A stretch of 34,726 nt of DNA from Deltaproteobacteria bacterium (GCA_023381945.1 JAMCQY010000003.1:1-34726); one strand, 5' to 3'. Shown: positions 25,641-33,327, counted from the stretch's first letter. Numbers and translations: made by a program. The notes: generated by a model not told the origin, from the sequence alone.

Positions 25641-26300
25641 TTGAAGACTCGTAGGGTTCTTAGGGAAGAAATTACCGGCCTGCTGAGATCGGCGGATTTC
25701 CCTGCTTTGACGGAGTTGGCCGCGGCGGATCAGCGAGTCGGCGAGATGCTGCTGCAATTTCTTTATGATCCCGAAGACCTGCTGCATTGGCGGGCCCTGG
25801 AGGGTCTGGGCTATGTGGCAGGAGCCCAGCCGGGCCAGGTGCAAAAACTGATTACCCGTCTCCTGTGGCTGCTGAATGAAGATTCCGGGAGTTTCGGCTG
25901 GGGGGCGGCAGCGGCCTTGGGAGAGATCGGCAGGGGTAACCTCGCCCTGGTGCAAGAGATCATTCCGATGTTTTGCGGCTTTCTGGAAGAGGAGTTCTCC
26001 CGGGCGCCGATGCTTTGGGGCGTCGGCCGGTTGGCGGAGGCTGCGCCGGACCGGTTGCTTGAAGTTTTGCCGATGATCGTGCAATTTCTCACAAGCACTG
26101 AGGCCAACGAGCGGGCCCTGGCGGCCTGGGCTTTGGGAAAGGCCGGTTATAGGTCGGCTGCGGCGGACCTGCAAGCTTTGCTGAATGATGAGCGCCCGGC
26201 GGCCATCTATGACCGGGGAGTGTTGCGCCGGACTACGGTGGCCGAAGTGGCCCGGGAGGCCCTGGCCAAGCTTTCAGGCCGGGAAGCCGGTAAAATTTAG
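25641..26300 (+). CDS. HEAT-repeat protein, DVU0298-like
   Basis: The 219-residue protein is almost all alpha-helical with HEAT-type repeats: LLHWRALEGLGYVAGAQP, FGWGAAAALGEIGRGNLA, APMLWGVGRLAEAAPDRL, and ERALAAWALGKAGYRSAA. The order and the N-terminal TRRVLREEITGLLRS part resemble the DVU0298 family of sulfate-reducing deltaproteobacteria, for which I know no function. The only possible start in this frame is TTG 25641, since a stop lies just upstream; the ribosome site is weak. It lies after ssb and before a small membrane protein. It is cytoplasmic and probably mediates protein contacts. Confidence 0.7.
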   Translation: MKTRRVLREEITGLLRSADFPALTELAAADQRVGEMLLQFLYDPEDLLHWRALEGLGYVAGAQPGQVQKLITRLLWLLNEDSGSFGWGAAAALGEIGRGNLALVQEIIPMFCGFLEEEFSRAPMLWGVGRLAEAAPDRLLEVLPMIVQFLTSTEANERALAAWALGKAGYRSAAADLQALLNDERPAAIYDRGVLRRTTVAEVAREALAKLSGREAGKI

Positions 26301-26357
26301 CTAAAATTCTCTGTGCGGCTCACGCCAGAATAACTTCGCGTAGAAAGGAATGTCCCT

Positions 26358-26501
26358 ATGTTTTTACTGATTATGGGTTTTGCCATCGGCGTTTATGTGG
26401 GCTTCAAGTACCCTGCACAGGTGCAGCAGGCAGCGGATTTCGCCAAGAAGACGGTCAATGACCTGAAGGAAAAATTCGGCACTAAGAAAGAAGAATCCTG
26501 A
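26358..26501 (+). CDS. Small single-pass membrane protein (47 residues)
   Basis: ATG at 26358 follows AAAGGAA by eight bases and opens a 47-codon frame ending in TGA. Residues 1-16 are a hydrophobic helix with glycines (FAIGVYVGF). The rest is an amphipathic charged helix (QQAADFAKKTVNDLKEKFG) ending Lys/Glu-rich. This is the layout of small membrane-anchored proteins with a cytosolic coiled tail. No family is recognised. It lies 57 bases after the HEAT gene, likely in the same transcript as ssb. Confidence 0.65.
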   Translation: MFLLIMGFAIGVYVGFKYPAQVQQAADFAKKTVNDLKEKFGTKKEES

Positions 26502-26737
26502 TCAATATCGGCAGCTCCGCAGGGAAGACGCCTGCGCCACGAGCCTCGGCGGCGGCGCTTAAACCCGGCCGCCAAGCCCCCCCAAAATCCGGCCTTTGGA
26601 AATGCCAGGCGGGAGACTTGGCTGTACTCGCCTGTTCCCGCCTGGGCGGCCAGGGGAGGGAGGCATCAGAATGCAGGGCGCCATAGGTCTCTGTCCTGTT
26701 AAAGGGCCGACATGCAATCTGCACCTACAAACCGGGA

Positions 26738-27508
26738 TCAGGCTCTCAGTCCGACTACCGTCCCCTGCCGGCCGGTGATTTTTTCCCGGCGGTAGGAAAA
26801 GAACTCGGTGGCGCGGCAGCGGGTACAGAGGCCGGCGAGGTCGATATTTTCAGGCTTAATCCCGGCGGCCTGCAATTGGGCGCGGCTGAGTTGCCAGAGG
26901 TCGAAGTACTGGGGGCGCACCTCATATCGCCATAGTTCCGGAGGGAATTCCCTGTGGAAGTTCCGGAACTCGGCGCAGCAGGGTCCCAGGCTGGGGCTGA
27001 TGGCGGCGCGCAAGTCTTCTGGCCGGCAGCCGTACCTGGAGAAAAGCCGCGCCACGGCTGACCCTAAGACATCGTGCACCTGGCCGCGCCAGCCGCAGTG
27101 GACATTGGCTACCACGCTTTGGTGCGGGTCATAAAGAATGACTGCCTGGCAGTCGGCCTGCTTGATGAGCAGACCGACGCCGGGCCGGTCGGTGAACAGG
27201 ATATCCGCAGTTGCCGGTTCCCCCTTGGGGCCGGTTGGATTTTCGGTAATCACGGCCTCGCTCCGGCCGTGCACCTGGTGAGCGTCGGCCAGGCAGGTGA
27301 GTCCCAGGGCCCGTTGGACCTGCTGCCGGTTACCCAATACGGCTTCCCGGCGGTCCCCCACGCTCAGGCTCAGATTCAGGCTGTCATACGGCGGCAGGCT
27401 GACGCCGCCTCTCCGGGTGAAAAATCCATGCACCAACTCCGGGAAGGCGGCCATTATCGGGCTTTGGTAGAAAGTGAGACCAGCGCTTTTCTGCAAAATT
27501 GCACTCAT
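26738..27508 (-). CDS. pgeF: YfiH/PgeF/LACC1-family protein (purine nucleoside phosphorylase / laccase-domain)
   Basis: The 256-residue protein has the family landmarks LVHGFFTRRGGVS, SLNLSLSVGD, HQVHG, KQADCQAVILYD and NVHCGWRG, where His and Cys bind zinc, then GPCC near the C-terminal half and CTRC before FFSYRRE. Members cleave adenosine and inosine phosphorolytically, and the E. coli member corrects peptidoglycan errors (PgeF). It is cytoplasmic. I start at ATG 27508 (MSAILQKS); a TTG at 27550 in the same frame would add 14 residues. Neither start has a strong ribosome site. It faces the small membrane protein convergently. Confidence 0.85.
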   Translation of the reverse strand: MSAILQKSAGLTFYQSPIMAAFPELVHGFFTRRGGVSLPPYDSLNLSLSVGDRREAVLGNRQQVQRALGLTCLADAHQVHGRSEAVITENPTGPKGEPATADILFTDRPGVGLLIKQADCQAVILYDPHQSVVANVHCGWRGQVHDVLGSAVARLFSRYGCRPEDLRAAISPSLGPCCAEFRNFHREFPPELWRYEVRPQYFDLWQLSRAQLQAAGIKPENIDLAGLCTRCRATEFFSYRREKITGRQGTVVGLRA

Positions 27509-27683
27509 AACCCCATTAGACCCTGCGCAAAGGCGCTCGGAACAAAGCAAGGCGCCAAGAAGATTGGCTAAAAGATGACCATCCGGTTAAAATCTACCTC
27601 CCCCGCTTTCAAAAGGCTATAATCTTTTGACCCTTGGCAACTAGTCAGGGGTGATTATTTTTAATGGCCAGGGATATTAGGAG

Positions 27684-28409
27684 ATGAGTGACAAGACTTT
27701 TTTAATCGTGCAGCACATGGACTGGGAAGGGCCCGGCCAACATCTTCTGGCGGCCTTACATGATGCCAAGATCAATTACCGGCTGCTGGAGGCCTGGCGC
27801 GAGCCCATTCCTCCGGTTGCCGATTTCGCCGGTTTCATCGTTTTAGGAGGCGGTCCCAATGTGAATGAAGAGGAGCAGTTTCCCTACCTCGTTCCCCTGA
27901 AGGCGGCTATCCGTGAGGTGATCAGCAGTGGCAAGGCGTACCTGGGCTTTTGTCTGGGTCACCAGCTCTTGGCCCATGTCCTGGGCTGCCGGGTGGGTCC
28001 CTTACCCAGGAAGTCGGTGGGATTTATCACTGGAGAATTGACCCCGGCTGGTCTGGCGCATCCGGTTTTTCAGGGAATATCTGCCCGCCCGAAGTTATTT
28101 AAATGGCACGGCCAGGGAGTGTTGCCGCCTTTGCCTGCGGGAATTGAGATCCTGGCGCATTCGGACGCGGCGCCGGTGGAGGCTGTCGGGGTGGCAGGCA
28201 ATCCTAAAGTAGTGGGAGTGCAGTTTGACAACCATGTGGGACCGAATGATGTGGAAAAGTGGTTGAAAGCCGATGCGGCTTGGGCCCTGAGCGGCTCGGA
28301 GGTTGATCCGGCGGCGGTCATGGCCGCGGCCAGGGCTCAAGACGCCGAAATGAGCCAGGAATTCCACCGGGTTATGCGGAATTTTCTTCGCTTGGCTCGA
28401 AGTTCCTGA
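27684..28409 (+). CDS. Class I glutamine amidotransferase-like protein with altered catalytic triad
   Basis: The 241-residue protein resembles the stand-alone GMP-synthase-like GATase group: IVLGGGPNVNEEE, the nucleophile elbow AYLGFCLGHQLL with Cys90, then KWHGQ and VVGVQFDNHVGP. In relatives the last motif reads QFH-x-E-V, where His and Glu complete the triad with Cys. Here those positions are Asp182 and His184, so two of the three residues are replaced while the Cys remains. It may hydrolyse glutamine poorly or use another nucleophile chemistry. AGGAGATG overlaps the start, and a terminator follows at 28437. The family is secure; activity is doubtful. Confidence 0.8.
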   Translation: MSDKTFLIVQHMDWEGPGQHLLAALHDAKINYRLLEAWREPIPPVADFAGFIVLGGGPNVNEEEQFPYLVPLKAAIREVISSGKAYLGFCLGHQLLAHVLGCRVGPLPRKSVGFITGELTPAGLAHPVFQGISARPKLFKWHGQGVLPPLPAGIEILAHSDAAPVEAVGVAGNPKVVGVQFDNHVGPNDVEKWLKADAAWALSGSEVDPAAVMAAARAQDAEMSQEFHRVMRNFLRLARSS

Positions 28410-28436
28410 ACTTTCCTGGCGATCTTTGAATTTTAC

Positions 28437-28466
28437 GAGGCGGCTTCCAAAGCCGCCTCCATTATT
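28437..28466 (+). terminator. Intrinsic terminator after the GATase-like gene
   Basis: A perfect 10-bp stem gaggcggctt / aagccgcctc with a 3-base loop (28447-28449) begins 27 bases after the stop and is followed by CATTATTT. Confidence 0.75.
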
Positions 28467-28494
28467 TGGTGATTACAAAATTAGTAAGATGGTA

Positions 28495-28605
28495 TTTATA
28501 GCGATTGCCAAAAATAATTTCTTGTATGGGCGCACCCGCGTGCGCGCCCTCCTGCGGGCGGACACATGGGTCCGCCCCTACAAAACTTTTGGCAAACGCT
28601 ATAAA
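28495..28605. repeat. MITE-like nested palindromic element, copy B
   Basis: The ends are inverted: tttatagcgattgccaaaa (28495-28513) and ttttggcaaacgctataaa (28587-28605) differ at one position. The core from gtatgggcgcacccgcgtgc to tccgcccctac forms two hairpins and matches the core at 15798-15857. It lies in the 326-base gap between the GATase terminator and a small hypothetical gene; the rest of that gap shows nothing else. Confidence 0.8.
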
Positions 28606-28735
28606 AATAAAGAATCTGCCTATGAATTGATGAGAATTATTCGATTTCAAAAGGATTTTAAAATGTGTTGGAAGAATTAGGATATTGGCATTAATCTTGG
28701 ATATTCAGAGAAGAAAAAAGATTCTCGAGGTTCCA

Positions 28736-28927
28736 ATGAAACGTAACAAATGCACAGAAAAGATTTGCAATAAGAACCTGAGCCCACTGACCGAAAAGAT
28801 CTTAATCAAGATGGGGTCGGAAGGGATGGCAATTCGCCGGCGCTTGCAGCTATTTTACCAAAGCCGCACCGAGCCTGGCGAAGGTGTTGAGGAAACCTAT
28901 GCCCCGGGAAGGCGGGAGCGGACCTGA
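28736..28927 (+). CDS. Small hypothetical protein (63 residues)
   Basis: ATG 28736 follows CGAGGTTCCA, giving a plausible ribosome site. The product is basic, starts MKRNKCTEKICNKNLSPL with two Cys, and has a central helix (AIRRRLQLFYQSR). It ends in a charged tail. I recognise no family. The frame is open upstream to a TTG at 28685 without a ribosome site. Downstream to 29181 there is no other gene and no clear terminator. Confidence 0.4.
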   Translation: MKRNKCTEKICNKNLSPLTEKILIKMGSEGMAIRRRLQLFYQSRTEPGEGVEETYAPGRRERT

Positions 28928-29181
28928 ACGGTTGCTCTAAGCCGTCCGGAAGCCTGGGTCTATGAAATTCCAAGTATATACTTTAGTCTCACGTCAGTGA
29001 TTCGCATTAACCATCATTCTGGGCGAGAGGCAGGTTCTCCGTTCAGAAAAGTGATATTGTGCCCTTGTGTAGAAATTACTCTGGAAAATCCGATAATCTT
29101 AGCCAGCATGACCCCTTTTCATTGACGGCGTCTCCAGAGGTGATTATAGTGGGGGTATTTCAGCGATCACAAGGAAAAATC

Positions 29182-29583
29182 ATGCCCTGCCTGCGTTTAC
29201 TGCTTCTCGTTTTAGTAATGTTATCGGCTGGTTGTGAGCAAGTGCTCTATCAGCGGTTCGAAAAGGATATGTGGGCCAACTACGTCCACTCCAATCAACT
29301 GCAACTCGGTATGACCAAATCGGAAGTGGTGGGGATTATGGGCGAGCCCGGTATCAAGGAGGAGGGAGATTACCGCGGCGGGCGCTATACCACTTATTTT
29401 TACCTGACCCACAGCATGGATTTCGATGATTCCGATACGGTGCGGGGCGGCTATACGCCTCTGGTTTTTAAGGGCAGCAAACTGGTAGCCATCGGCAAGC
29501 GGGATTATCGTACGGCGGTGGATCGTCCTGCCGTGGATACTGACGTGGGTAGTTGGCCTGCTCGCGCTCCATCAAATCGCTGA
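29182..29583 (+). CDS. Small lipoprotein with BamE/DUF3192-like domain
   Basis: The 133-residue product has a lipoprotein signal ending LSAGC (Cys18). Its mature part contains LQLGMTKSEVVGIMGEP, the typical BamE/SmpA-type start, then strands YTTYFYLTH and the DUF3192-like ending GGYTPLVFKGSKLVAIG. It should sit on the periplasmic side of the envelope; BamE relatives help assemble outer-membrane proteins, but DUF3192 has no assigned function. AAGGAAAAATC precedes ATG 29182; the frame upstream to 29059 has no ribosome site or signal. A terminator follows. Confidence 0.75.
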   Translation: MPCLRLLLLVLVMLSAGCEQVLYQRFEKDMWANYVHSNQLQLGMTKSEVVGIMGEPGIKEEGDYRGGRYTTYFYLTHSMDFDDSDTVRGGYTPLVFKGSKLVAIGKRDYRTAVDRPAVDTDVGSWPARAPSNR

Positions 29584-29642
29584 GGCCGTTAGGACCTGTT
29601 TAACTGCGGACGAATTAAAAATTAAAATTACTAGCCAATAAC

Positions 29643-29676
29643 AAGGGCGGTTTTCAGACCGCCCTTCATTTGTTTT
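29643..29676 (+). terminator. Intrinsic terminator after the BamE/DUF3192-like gene
   Basis: The stem aagggcggt (29643-29651) / accgccctt (29658-29666) with loop tttcag is followed by CATTTGTTTT. Confidence 0.8.
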
Positions 29677-29714
29677 ATCTGAATGTTAATCTGTCTGAGA
29701 AGTTTTTTGGATTG

Positions 29715-29790
29715 GCGGCACAGGCTTTCCAGCCTGTACAGCGCAGGCTAAAGTCTGCGGCTACTGGCGGGCGAGACGCCCGCCCCACCA
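29715..29790. repeat. Dispersed repeat, full copy (GCACAGGC...GCGGCTAC...CCCACC)
   Basis: It contains cacaggctttccagcctgta, then gcaggctaaagtctgcggct, then ggcgggcgagacgcccgccc, three small inverted repeats in a row. The copies at 7805 and 22325 contain two of these modules in other orders, and a reversed copy of the last module is near 16708. Confidence 0.7.
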
Positions 29791-29804
29791 AACCTTTTCA
29801 TCTT

Positions 29805-30866
29805 TTATGGGTGGGCCAAAGGCCTATGAATAGCTGCTTTCCGTTGTCCAGCCAATTGGCCGCAGGCGGCGCCGATCTCCTGGCCGCGGCTTTCACGGAT
29901 CAGCACCGTATAATTGGCGGCCCGCAAGATCTCCTGGAATTCCAGAATGCGCTCCTGCGGCGGCGGGGCGAAGGGCAGTCGGGGGTGGTAGTTAAAGGGG
30001 ATCAGGTTAATCTTGGCCCGGAAGCCCTTCAGGAGCCGGGCCAGTTGCCGGGCCTGGGCGGGGGCGTCGTTCAGGTCCTTCAACAGGACGTAGGCAAAGG
30101 TGATGCGCCGGTGCTGAGGCAAGGGGAAACTGCGGCAGGCCGCCAGCAATTCGGCCAAAGGATAGCGCCGGTTGACTGGCATGATGCGGTTACGGGTTTC
30201 ATCATCCGGGGCGTTCACGGAAACGGTGAGGTTGGCCCGGGCTTCGGCCCCCAGGCGGGGGATGAAGGGGGCCAGACCCACCGTGGACACCGTGAGGCGC
30301 CGGGTGGAAAAATTGAGTCCCCAGGGTGCCGTGATGATGGTTAGGGCCTTTACTACCTGCGCAAAATTAGCCAGGGGCTCACCCATGCCCATGAACACCA
30401 GATTGGTGAGCGGCGGACTGTCGGCTGGCAAGCTGCGGCGCGCCGCCATAACCTGACCGACGATTTCTCCGGCGGTTAACTGACGCGTCAGGCCGCACCG
30501 GGCGGTGAGGCAGAAGCGGCAGCCCTGGGCGCAACCCACCTGGGTGGACAGGCACTGCGTCAGGTGTCCATCTTCCGGGATGAGCACCGATTCAATCAGG
30601 TTGCCGTCCGCCAAGGAAAAAAGAAATTTCCGGCAACCATCGGCGGCCTCCTGCACCTCCGCCACGTCCAGCCGGCCGAAGACCGCCCGGCGGGCCAACT
30701 CCTCGCGGAAGGTGCGGGCGACGTCGGTCATTTCCTGAAAATCGCTGACATCCTTATACAGCCACTTGAGCAACTGCCGGCCGCGGAAGGCCGGGTGGCC
30801 CCAGGCGGCCATGAGCTGCTCCATTTCGGTGAGGGTGAATTCCTTCAGATCAATCGGGTGGGTCAT
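29805..30866 (-). CDS. rlmN: 23S rRNA (adenine2503-C2)-methyltransferase RlmN, radical SAM
   Basis: The 353-residue protein has the radical-SAM motif CAQGCRFC (Cys112, 116, 119), the GMGEPLANF motif, the RRLTVSTVGL and SVNAPDDETRNRIMPVNRRYP segments of RlmN, and Cys335 in GAACGQL near the end, the methyl-carrying resolving Cys. It methylates A2503 of 23S rRNA and A37 of some tRNAs. It lies 75 bases after dksA on the same strand; a degenerate repeat sits in the gap, so it may be read from the dnaJ-moaC-dksA operon or on its own. Confidence 0.95.
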   Translation of the reverse strand: MTHPIDLKEFTLTEMEQLMAAWGHPAFRGRQLLKWLYKDVSDFQEMTDVARTFREELARRAVFGRLDVAEVQEAADGCRKFLFSLADGNLIESVLIPEDGHLTQCLSTQVGCAQGCRFCLTARCGLTRQLTAGEIVGQVMAARRSLPADSPPLTNLVFMGMGEPLANFAQVVKALTIITAPWGLNFSTRRLTVSTVGLAPFIPRLGAEARANLTVSVNAPDDETRNRIMPVNRRYPLAELLAACRSFPLPQHRRITFAYVLLKDLNDAPAQARQLARLLKGFRAKINLIPFNYHPRLPFAPPPQERILEFQEILRAANYTVLIRESRGQEIGAACGQLAGQRKAAIHRPLAHP

Positions 30867-30875
30867 TTAAAGTTC

Positions 30876-30938
30876 GTGAGCAGTGAGCAGTAAACCGGGG
30901 CAGTTTTCTGGCAACTGACCACTGACTACTGGCCACTG
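30876..30938. repeat. Degenerate gtgagcagt / ccactgactactgg repeat, inverted pair
   Basis: The left part gtgagcagtgagcagtaaac and the right part ctgaccactgactactggcc form inverted, loosely matching arms in the dksA-rlmN gap. They are of the same kind as the units at 14881 and 24161. Confidence 0.45.
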
Positions 30939-30941
30939 CGG

Positions 30942-31304
30942 TTAATGTCCTCTGGCCCGCTCTTCCTCTTCTTGGCGGGATTTACAGGCAATGCACATGG
31001 TGGTCACGGGGCGGGCGATCAGGCGTTTTTCACTGATTTCGCCGCCGCAGATCTCGCAGTAGCCATAGCTGCCATCTTCGATGCGTCCCATGGCCTCCCG
31101 GATCTTGGCGATGAGCTTGCGCTCCCGGTCCCGAATCCTCAAAGTGAAATTACGGTCGGTCTCCAAAGTGGCGCGGTCCGTGGGATCGGGGAAAGGAGTC
31201 ACCGTGCTGGTCATATCAGTTCTGGTCTTGTCGGCTTCACCCAGGATCTCATCAAGTCGATCTTTTAAGAGGTTTCGAAAAAACTCCAGACGTTCCTCAT
31301 CCAT
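30942..31304 (-). CDS. dksA: DksA/TraR-family RNA polymerase-binding zinc-finger protein
   Basis: The 120-residue protein has an N-terminal coiled coil with the tip motif DPTDRAT, which in DksA enters the RNA polymerase secondary channel, and a four-Cys zinc finger CEIC...CIAC (Cys83, 86, 104, 107) with the GSYGYCEICG and RLIARP signatures. It modulates rRNA and amino-acid promoters with ppGpp. It starts 13 bases after moaC ends, so it is part of the same operon. It is slightly shorter than E. coli DksA (151), as is common in deltaproteobacteria. Confidence 0.92.
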   Translation of the reverse strand: MDEERLEFFRNLLKDRLDEILGEADKTRTDMTSTVTPFPDPTDRATLETDRNFTLRIRDRERKLIAKIREAMGRIEDGSYGYCEICGGEISEKRLIARPVTTMCIACKSRQEEEERARGH

Positions 31305-31317
31305 ACTTCAGCTCCGG

Positions 31318-31827
31318 CTAACCTGATTGGTTCGGGATTTCACGGGAAGCCTGCGGACGGCGGTATTCGCCGCTGGCTCCGCCACTTTTTTCCAGCAACA
31401 GCAAGTCTTTGATCACCAGGCCGCGATCCACGGCCTTGCACATATCGTAAAGGGTGAGAGCGGCCACCGCTGCGGCGGTGAGGGCCTCCATCTCCACCCC
31501 GGTGCGGCCGAAATTTCTGGCCCGAGCCTGGATGGACACGGCCCAATCCTTGGGCTCCAGGCTGAAATCCACCTCGACCCCGGTAAGGGGCAAGGTATGG
31601 CAGAGGGGAATCAGTTGAGCCGTATTCTTGGCAGCCATGATACCGGCAAGCCGCGCCGCGGCCCAGACATCGCCTTTGGGGAGACGGCCGGCCTGGAGCA
31701 GGGGAAAGATCTTGGGGCCGACGATAACCCGGCAAGCCGCGGTGGCCTGGCGGTGCGTTTCAGCCTTATCGCCCACATCCACCATGCGCAATTGCCCGGT
31801 TTCATCCAGATGAGTGAACTCACTCAT
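31318..31827 (-). CDS. moaC: Cyclic pyranopterin monophosphate synthase MoaC
   Basis: The 169-residue protein has the MoaC core MVDVGDK, then KGDVWAAARLAGIMAAKNT, LIPLCHTLPL, TGVEMEALTAAAVAALT and LYDMCKAVDRG. It forms cyclic pyranopterin phosphate from the MoaA product, the first step of molybdopterin synthesis. That cofactor is required by the formate dehydrogenase encoded in this window. Its ATG overlaps the TGA of the DnaJ-like gene by four bases (ATGA), which implies translational coupling. Confidence 0.95.
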   Translation of the reverse strand: MSEFTHLDETGQLRMVDVGDKAETHRQATAACRVIVGPKIFPLLQAGRLPKGDVWAAARLAGIMAAKNTAQLIPLCHTLPLTGVEVDFSLEPKDWAVSIQARARNFGRTGVEMEALTAAAVAALTLYDMCKAVDRGLVIKDLLLLEKSGGASGEYRRPQASREIPNQSG

Positions 31828-32858
31828 GTTCCTGCCCTACTCGAGGCTGCCGATCCCAGGTGCGCCACTTCTTCCAGCAACTCCTTCCGCTTGGGGCTGA
31901 AGTCATTGGGAGCGGTGACCACGATCTCCAGCATCTGGTCGCCGTCGGGCAGGCCTGGTCCCCCTGGCACTCCAGCTCCCGGAATGCGAAAGACTACGCC
32001 ATTTCTCGTCCCTTGAGGCAGCCGCACCGTCCGGTAGCCGTCCAGGGTGGGAACCAGGACGTAGTCGCCCCGGAAGGCTTCGGCAAAGGATACCTTTACC
32101 TGGCAATAAATGTCGTTGCCCTTTCGGGTAAAAAATTCGTCGGGGGCCACATGGATCACCACCTCCAGGTTGCCCGGCGGACCATAATCAAAGCCGTCGC
32201 CGCCCTGACCATCAAAGCGCAAGCGGGCGCCGTCTTCCGTGCCCGGTGGAATATGCAGCCGGTATTCGCGTTTTCCCCTGGTCGACCCTTGGCCCTGGCA
32301 ATGGGAACAATTCTGGGCAGCGATCTTGCCGCGGCCCCGGCAGCGTTGACACACCGGGCCGAAGCGCAGCAGCCCCGGACCGCCGTAACGGCGACCCCGC
32401 CCCTGACATTGAGGACAAGGAACATAGGCGCCTCCCGGGGCCAGGCCAGTGCCCTGGCAGGGGCGGCAGTTAACTGTGCGCTCTACCTGGATGACTGTTT
32501 GAGTACCCCGCACCGCAGCGGCCAGGGAGATTTGCAAGTCATAGCGAAAATCGGCCCCGGCGGAGCGCCGGAAGCGGGTCGCATCGCCGCCGATGCCGAA
32601 GAATTCCTCGAAGACCTCGTGGTCCTCGGAAAACCTGGGCCGGTGAAGATTATCCGAGGCGGCCCGTGAGCGGGAGCGGGATTGCTGGATGGTTTCGTAG
32701 GCCTCCGCCAGGCGGCGGAATTGCTTGACGGCCTCGGGATCGTCGGGGTGATGGTCCGGATGACACTCCCGGGCCAGGGCCCGGTAGCGCCGGCGCACTT
32801 CCTCCATGCTGGTACGGGAAGAAACCCCTAAAATGATGTAACAATCCCGAATTGTCAT
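31824..32858 (-). CDS. DnaJ-like co-chaperone with complete zinc-finger region
   Basis: The 344-residue protein has a J domain (YIILGVSSRTSMEEVRRRYR, with HPD at 33-35), a short linker instead of the usual Gly/Phe-rich region, four CxxCxGxG zinc repeats (CRPCQGTG, CPQCQGRG, CQRCRGRG, CSHCQGQG), and two C-terminal beta domains (LHIPPGTEDGARLRFDGQG, VHVAPDEFF-like). It should present substrates to DnaK. I start at ATG 32858; a TTG at 32864 is also in frame. It follows a hypothetical gene that ends at 32861 and overlaps moaC by four bases. No dnaK or grpE is adjacent, so it is likely a second DnaJ copy. Confidence 0.9.
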   Translation of the reverse strand: MTIRDCYIILGVSSRTSMEEVRRRYRALARECHPDHHPDDPEAVKQFRRLAEAYETIQQSRSRSRAASDNLHRPRFSEDHEVFEEFFGIGGDATRFRRSAGADFRYDLQISLAAAVRGTQTVIQVERTVNCRPCQGTGLAPGGAYVPCPQCQGRGRRYGGPGLLRFGPVCQRCRGRGKIAAQNCSHCQGQGSTRGKREYRLHIPPGTEDGARLRFDGQGGDGFDYGPPGNLEVVIHVAPDEFFTRKGNDIYCQVKVSFAEAFRGDYVLVPTLDGYRTVRLPQGTRNGVVFRIPGAGVPGGPGLPDGDQMLEIVVTAPNDFSPKRKELLEEVAHLGSAASSRAGT

Positions 32859-32860
32859 GG

Positions 32861-33274
32861 TCAATCTGCGTTTTCCGGGCCGCTGCCGGCGATCAAGCCG
32901 TCAACCATGGCGGCCTTATCTGAGTCGCCGGCCAACTCATAGGCTCGCCTGGCAAAGTGGAATTTACCCAGGTCTAAAGCCCGTTCCGCCAACTGCCGCC
33001 AGGTTTTTGGGTCCTGAGGACTGCGCAGGCGGCTTAGCAAAAAGACGTCTCCCGTCTCCAGACAATGCTCTTTGATCTTTTCCAGACCCTGGACGTCGCC
33101 GCATTTTTGCAGGAATTCCAGGGCATCTTGCCACCAACCCAGAGCCAGAAAATTTTCTGCATATGCCCTGCAAAGTTCAGGCCGCAGCTCCGGGTCATTG
33201 AGGAGCCGCCGCTTCTTCAGGCAGCCGGGCAAGCCCTTGGGCAGCTTCTGGGATGGCTGAGGTGATATGGACAT
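32861..33274 (-). CDS. Hypothetical helical (TPR-like) protein, first gene of the operon
   Basis: The 137-residue protein is helical: LCRAYAENFLALGWWQDALEF, then GLEKIKEHCLETGDVFLLS, WRQLAERALDLGKFHFARRA and YELAGDSDKAAMVDGL. Together these look like short TPR units; no family name can be given. It is cytoplasmic. It stands first behind a strong promoter (33299-33327), and its stop abuts the DnaJ-like start. Its position suggests it is made with the chaperone and could hand it clients, which is inference. Confidence 0.65.
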   Translation of the reverse strand: MSISPQPSQKLPKGLPGCLKKRRLLNDPELRPELCRAYAENFLALGWWQDALEFLQKCGDVQGLEKIKEHCLETGDVFLLSRLRSPQDPKTWRQLAERALDLGKFHFARRAYELAGDSDKAAMVDGLIAGSGPENAD

Positions 33275-33298
33275 AATTTCAACCTAATCTATCCTAAA

Positions 33299-33327
33299 TT
33301 TATAAAATATCTCATTTGTCTTGTAAA
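33299..33327 (-). promoter_or_regulatory. Sigma-70-type promoter of the hypothetical-dnaJ-moaC-dksA(-rlmN) operon
   Basis: On the minus strand TTTACA (33327-33322), a 17-base spacer and TATAAA (33304-33299) each match consensus at 5 of 6. The start codon lies 25 bases past the -10, so the leader is short. Confidence 0.75.

Noticed and set aside
26502..26737. Possible tRNA or other RNA gene in the gap before pgeF
   Set aside because: No cloverleaf, T-loop (GGTTCGAATCC-like) or strong hairpin with a T tract could be found; I see nothing definite in this gap.
28426..28680. Possible 84-codon gene over the MITE-like element
   Set aside because: The frame is formed by the palindromic element itself and has no ribosome site or recognisable product.
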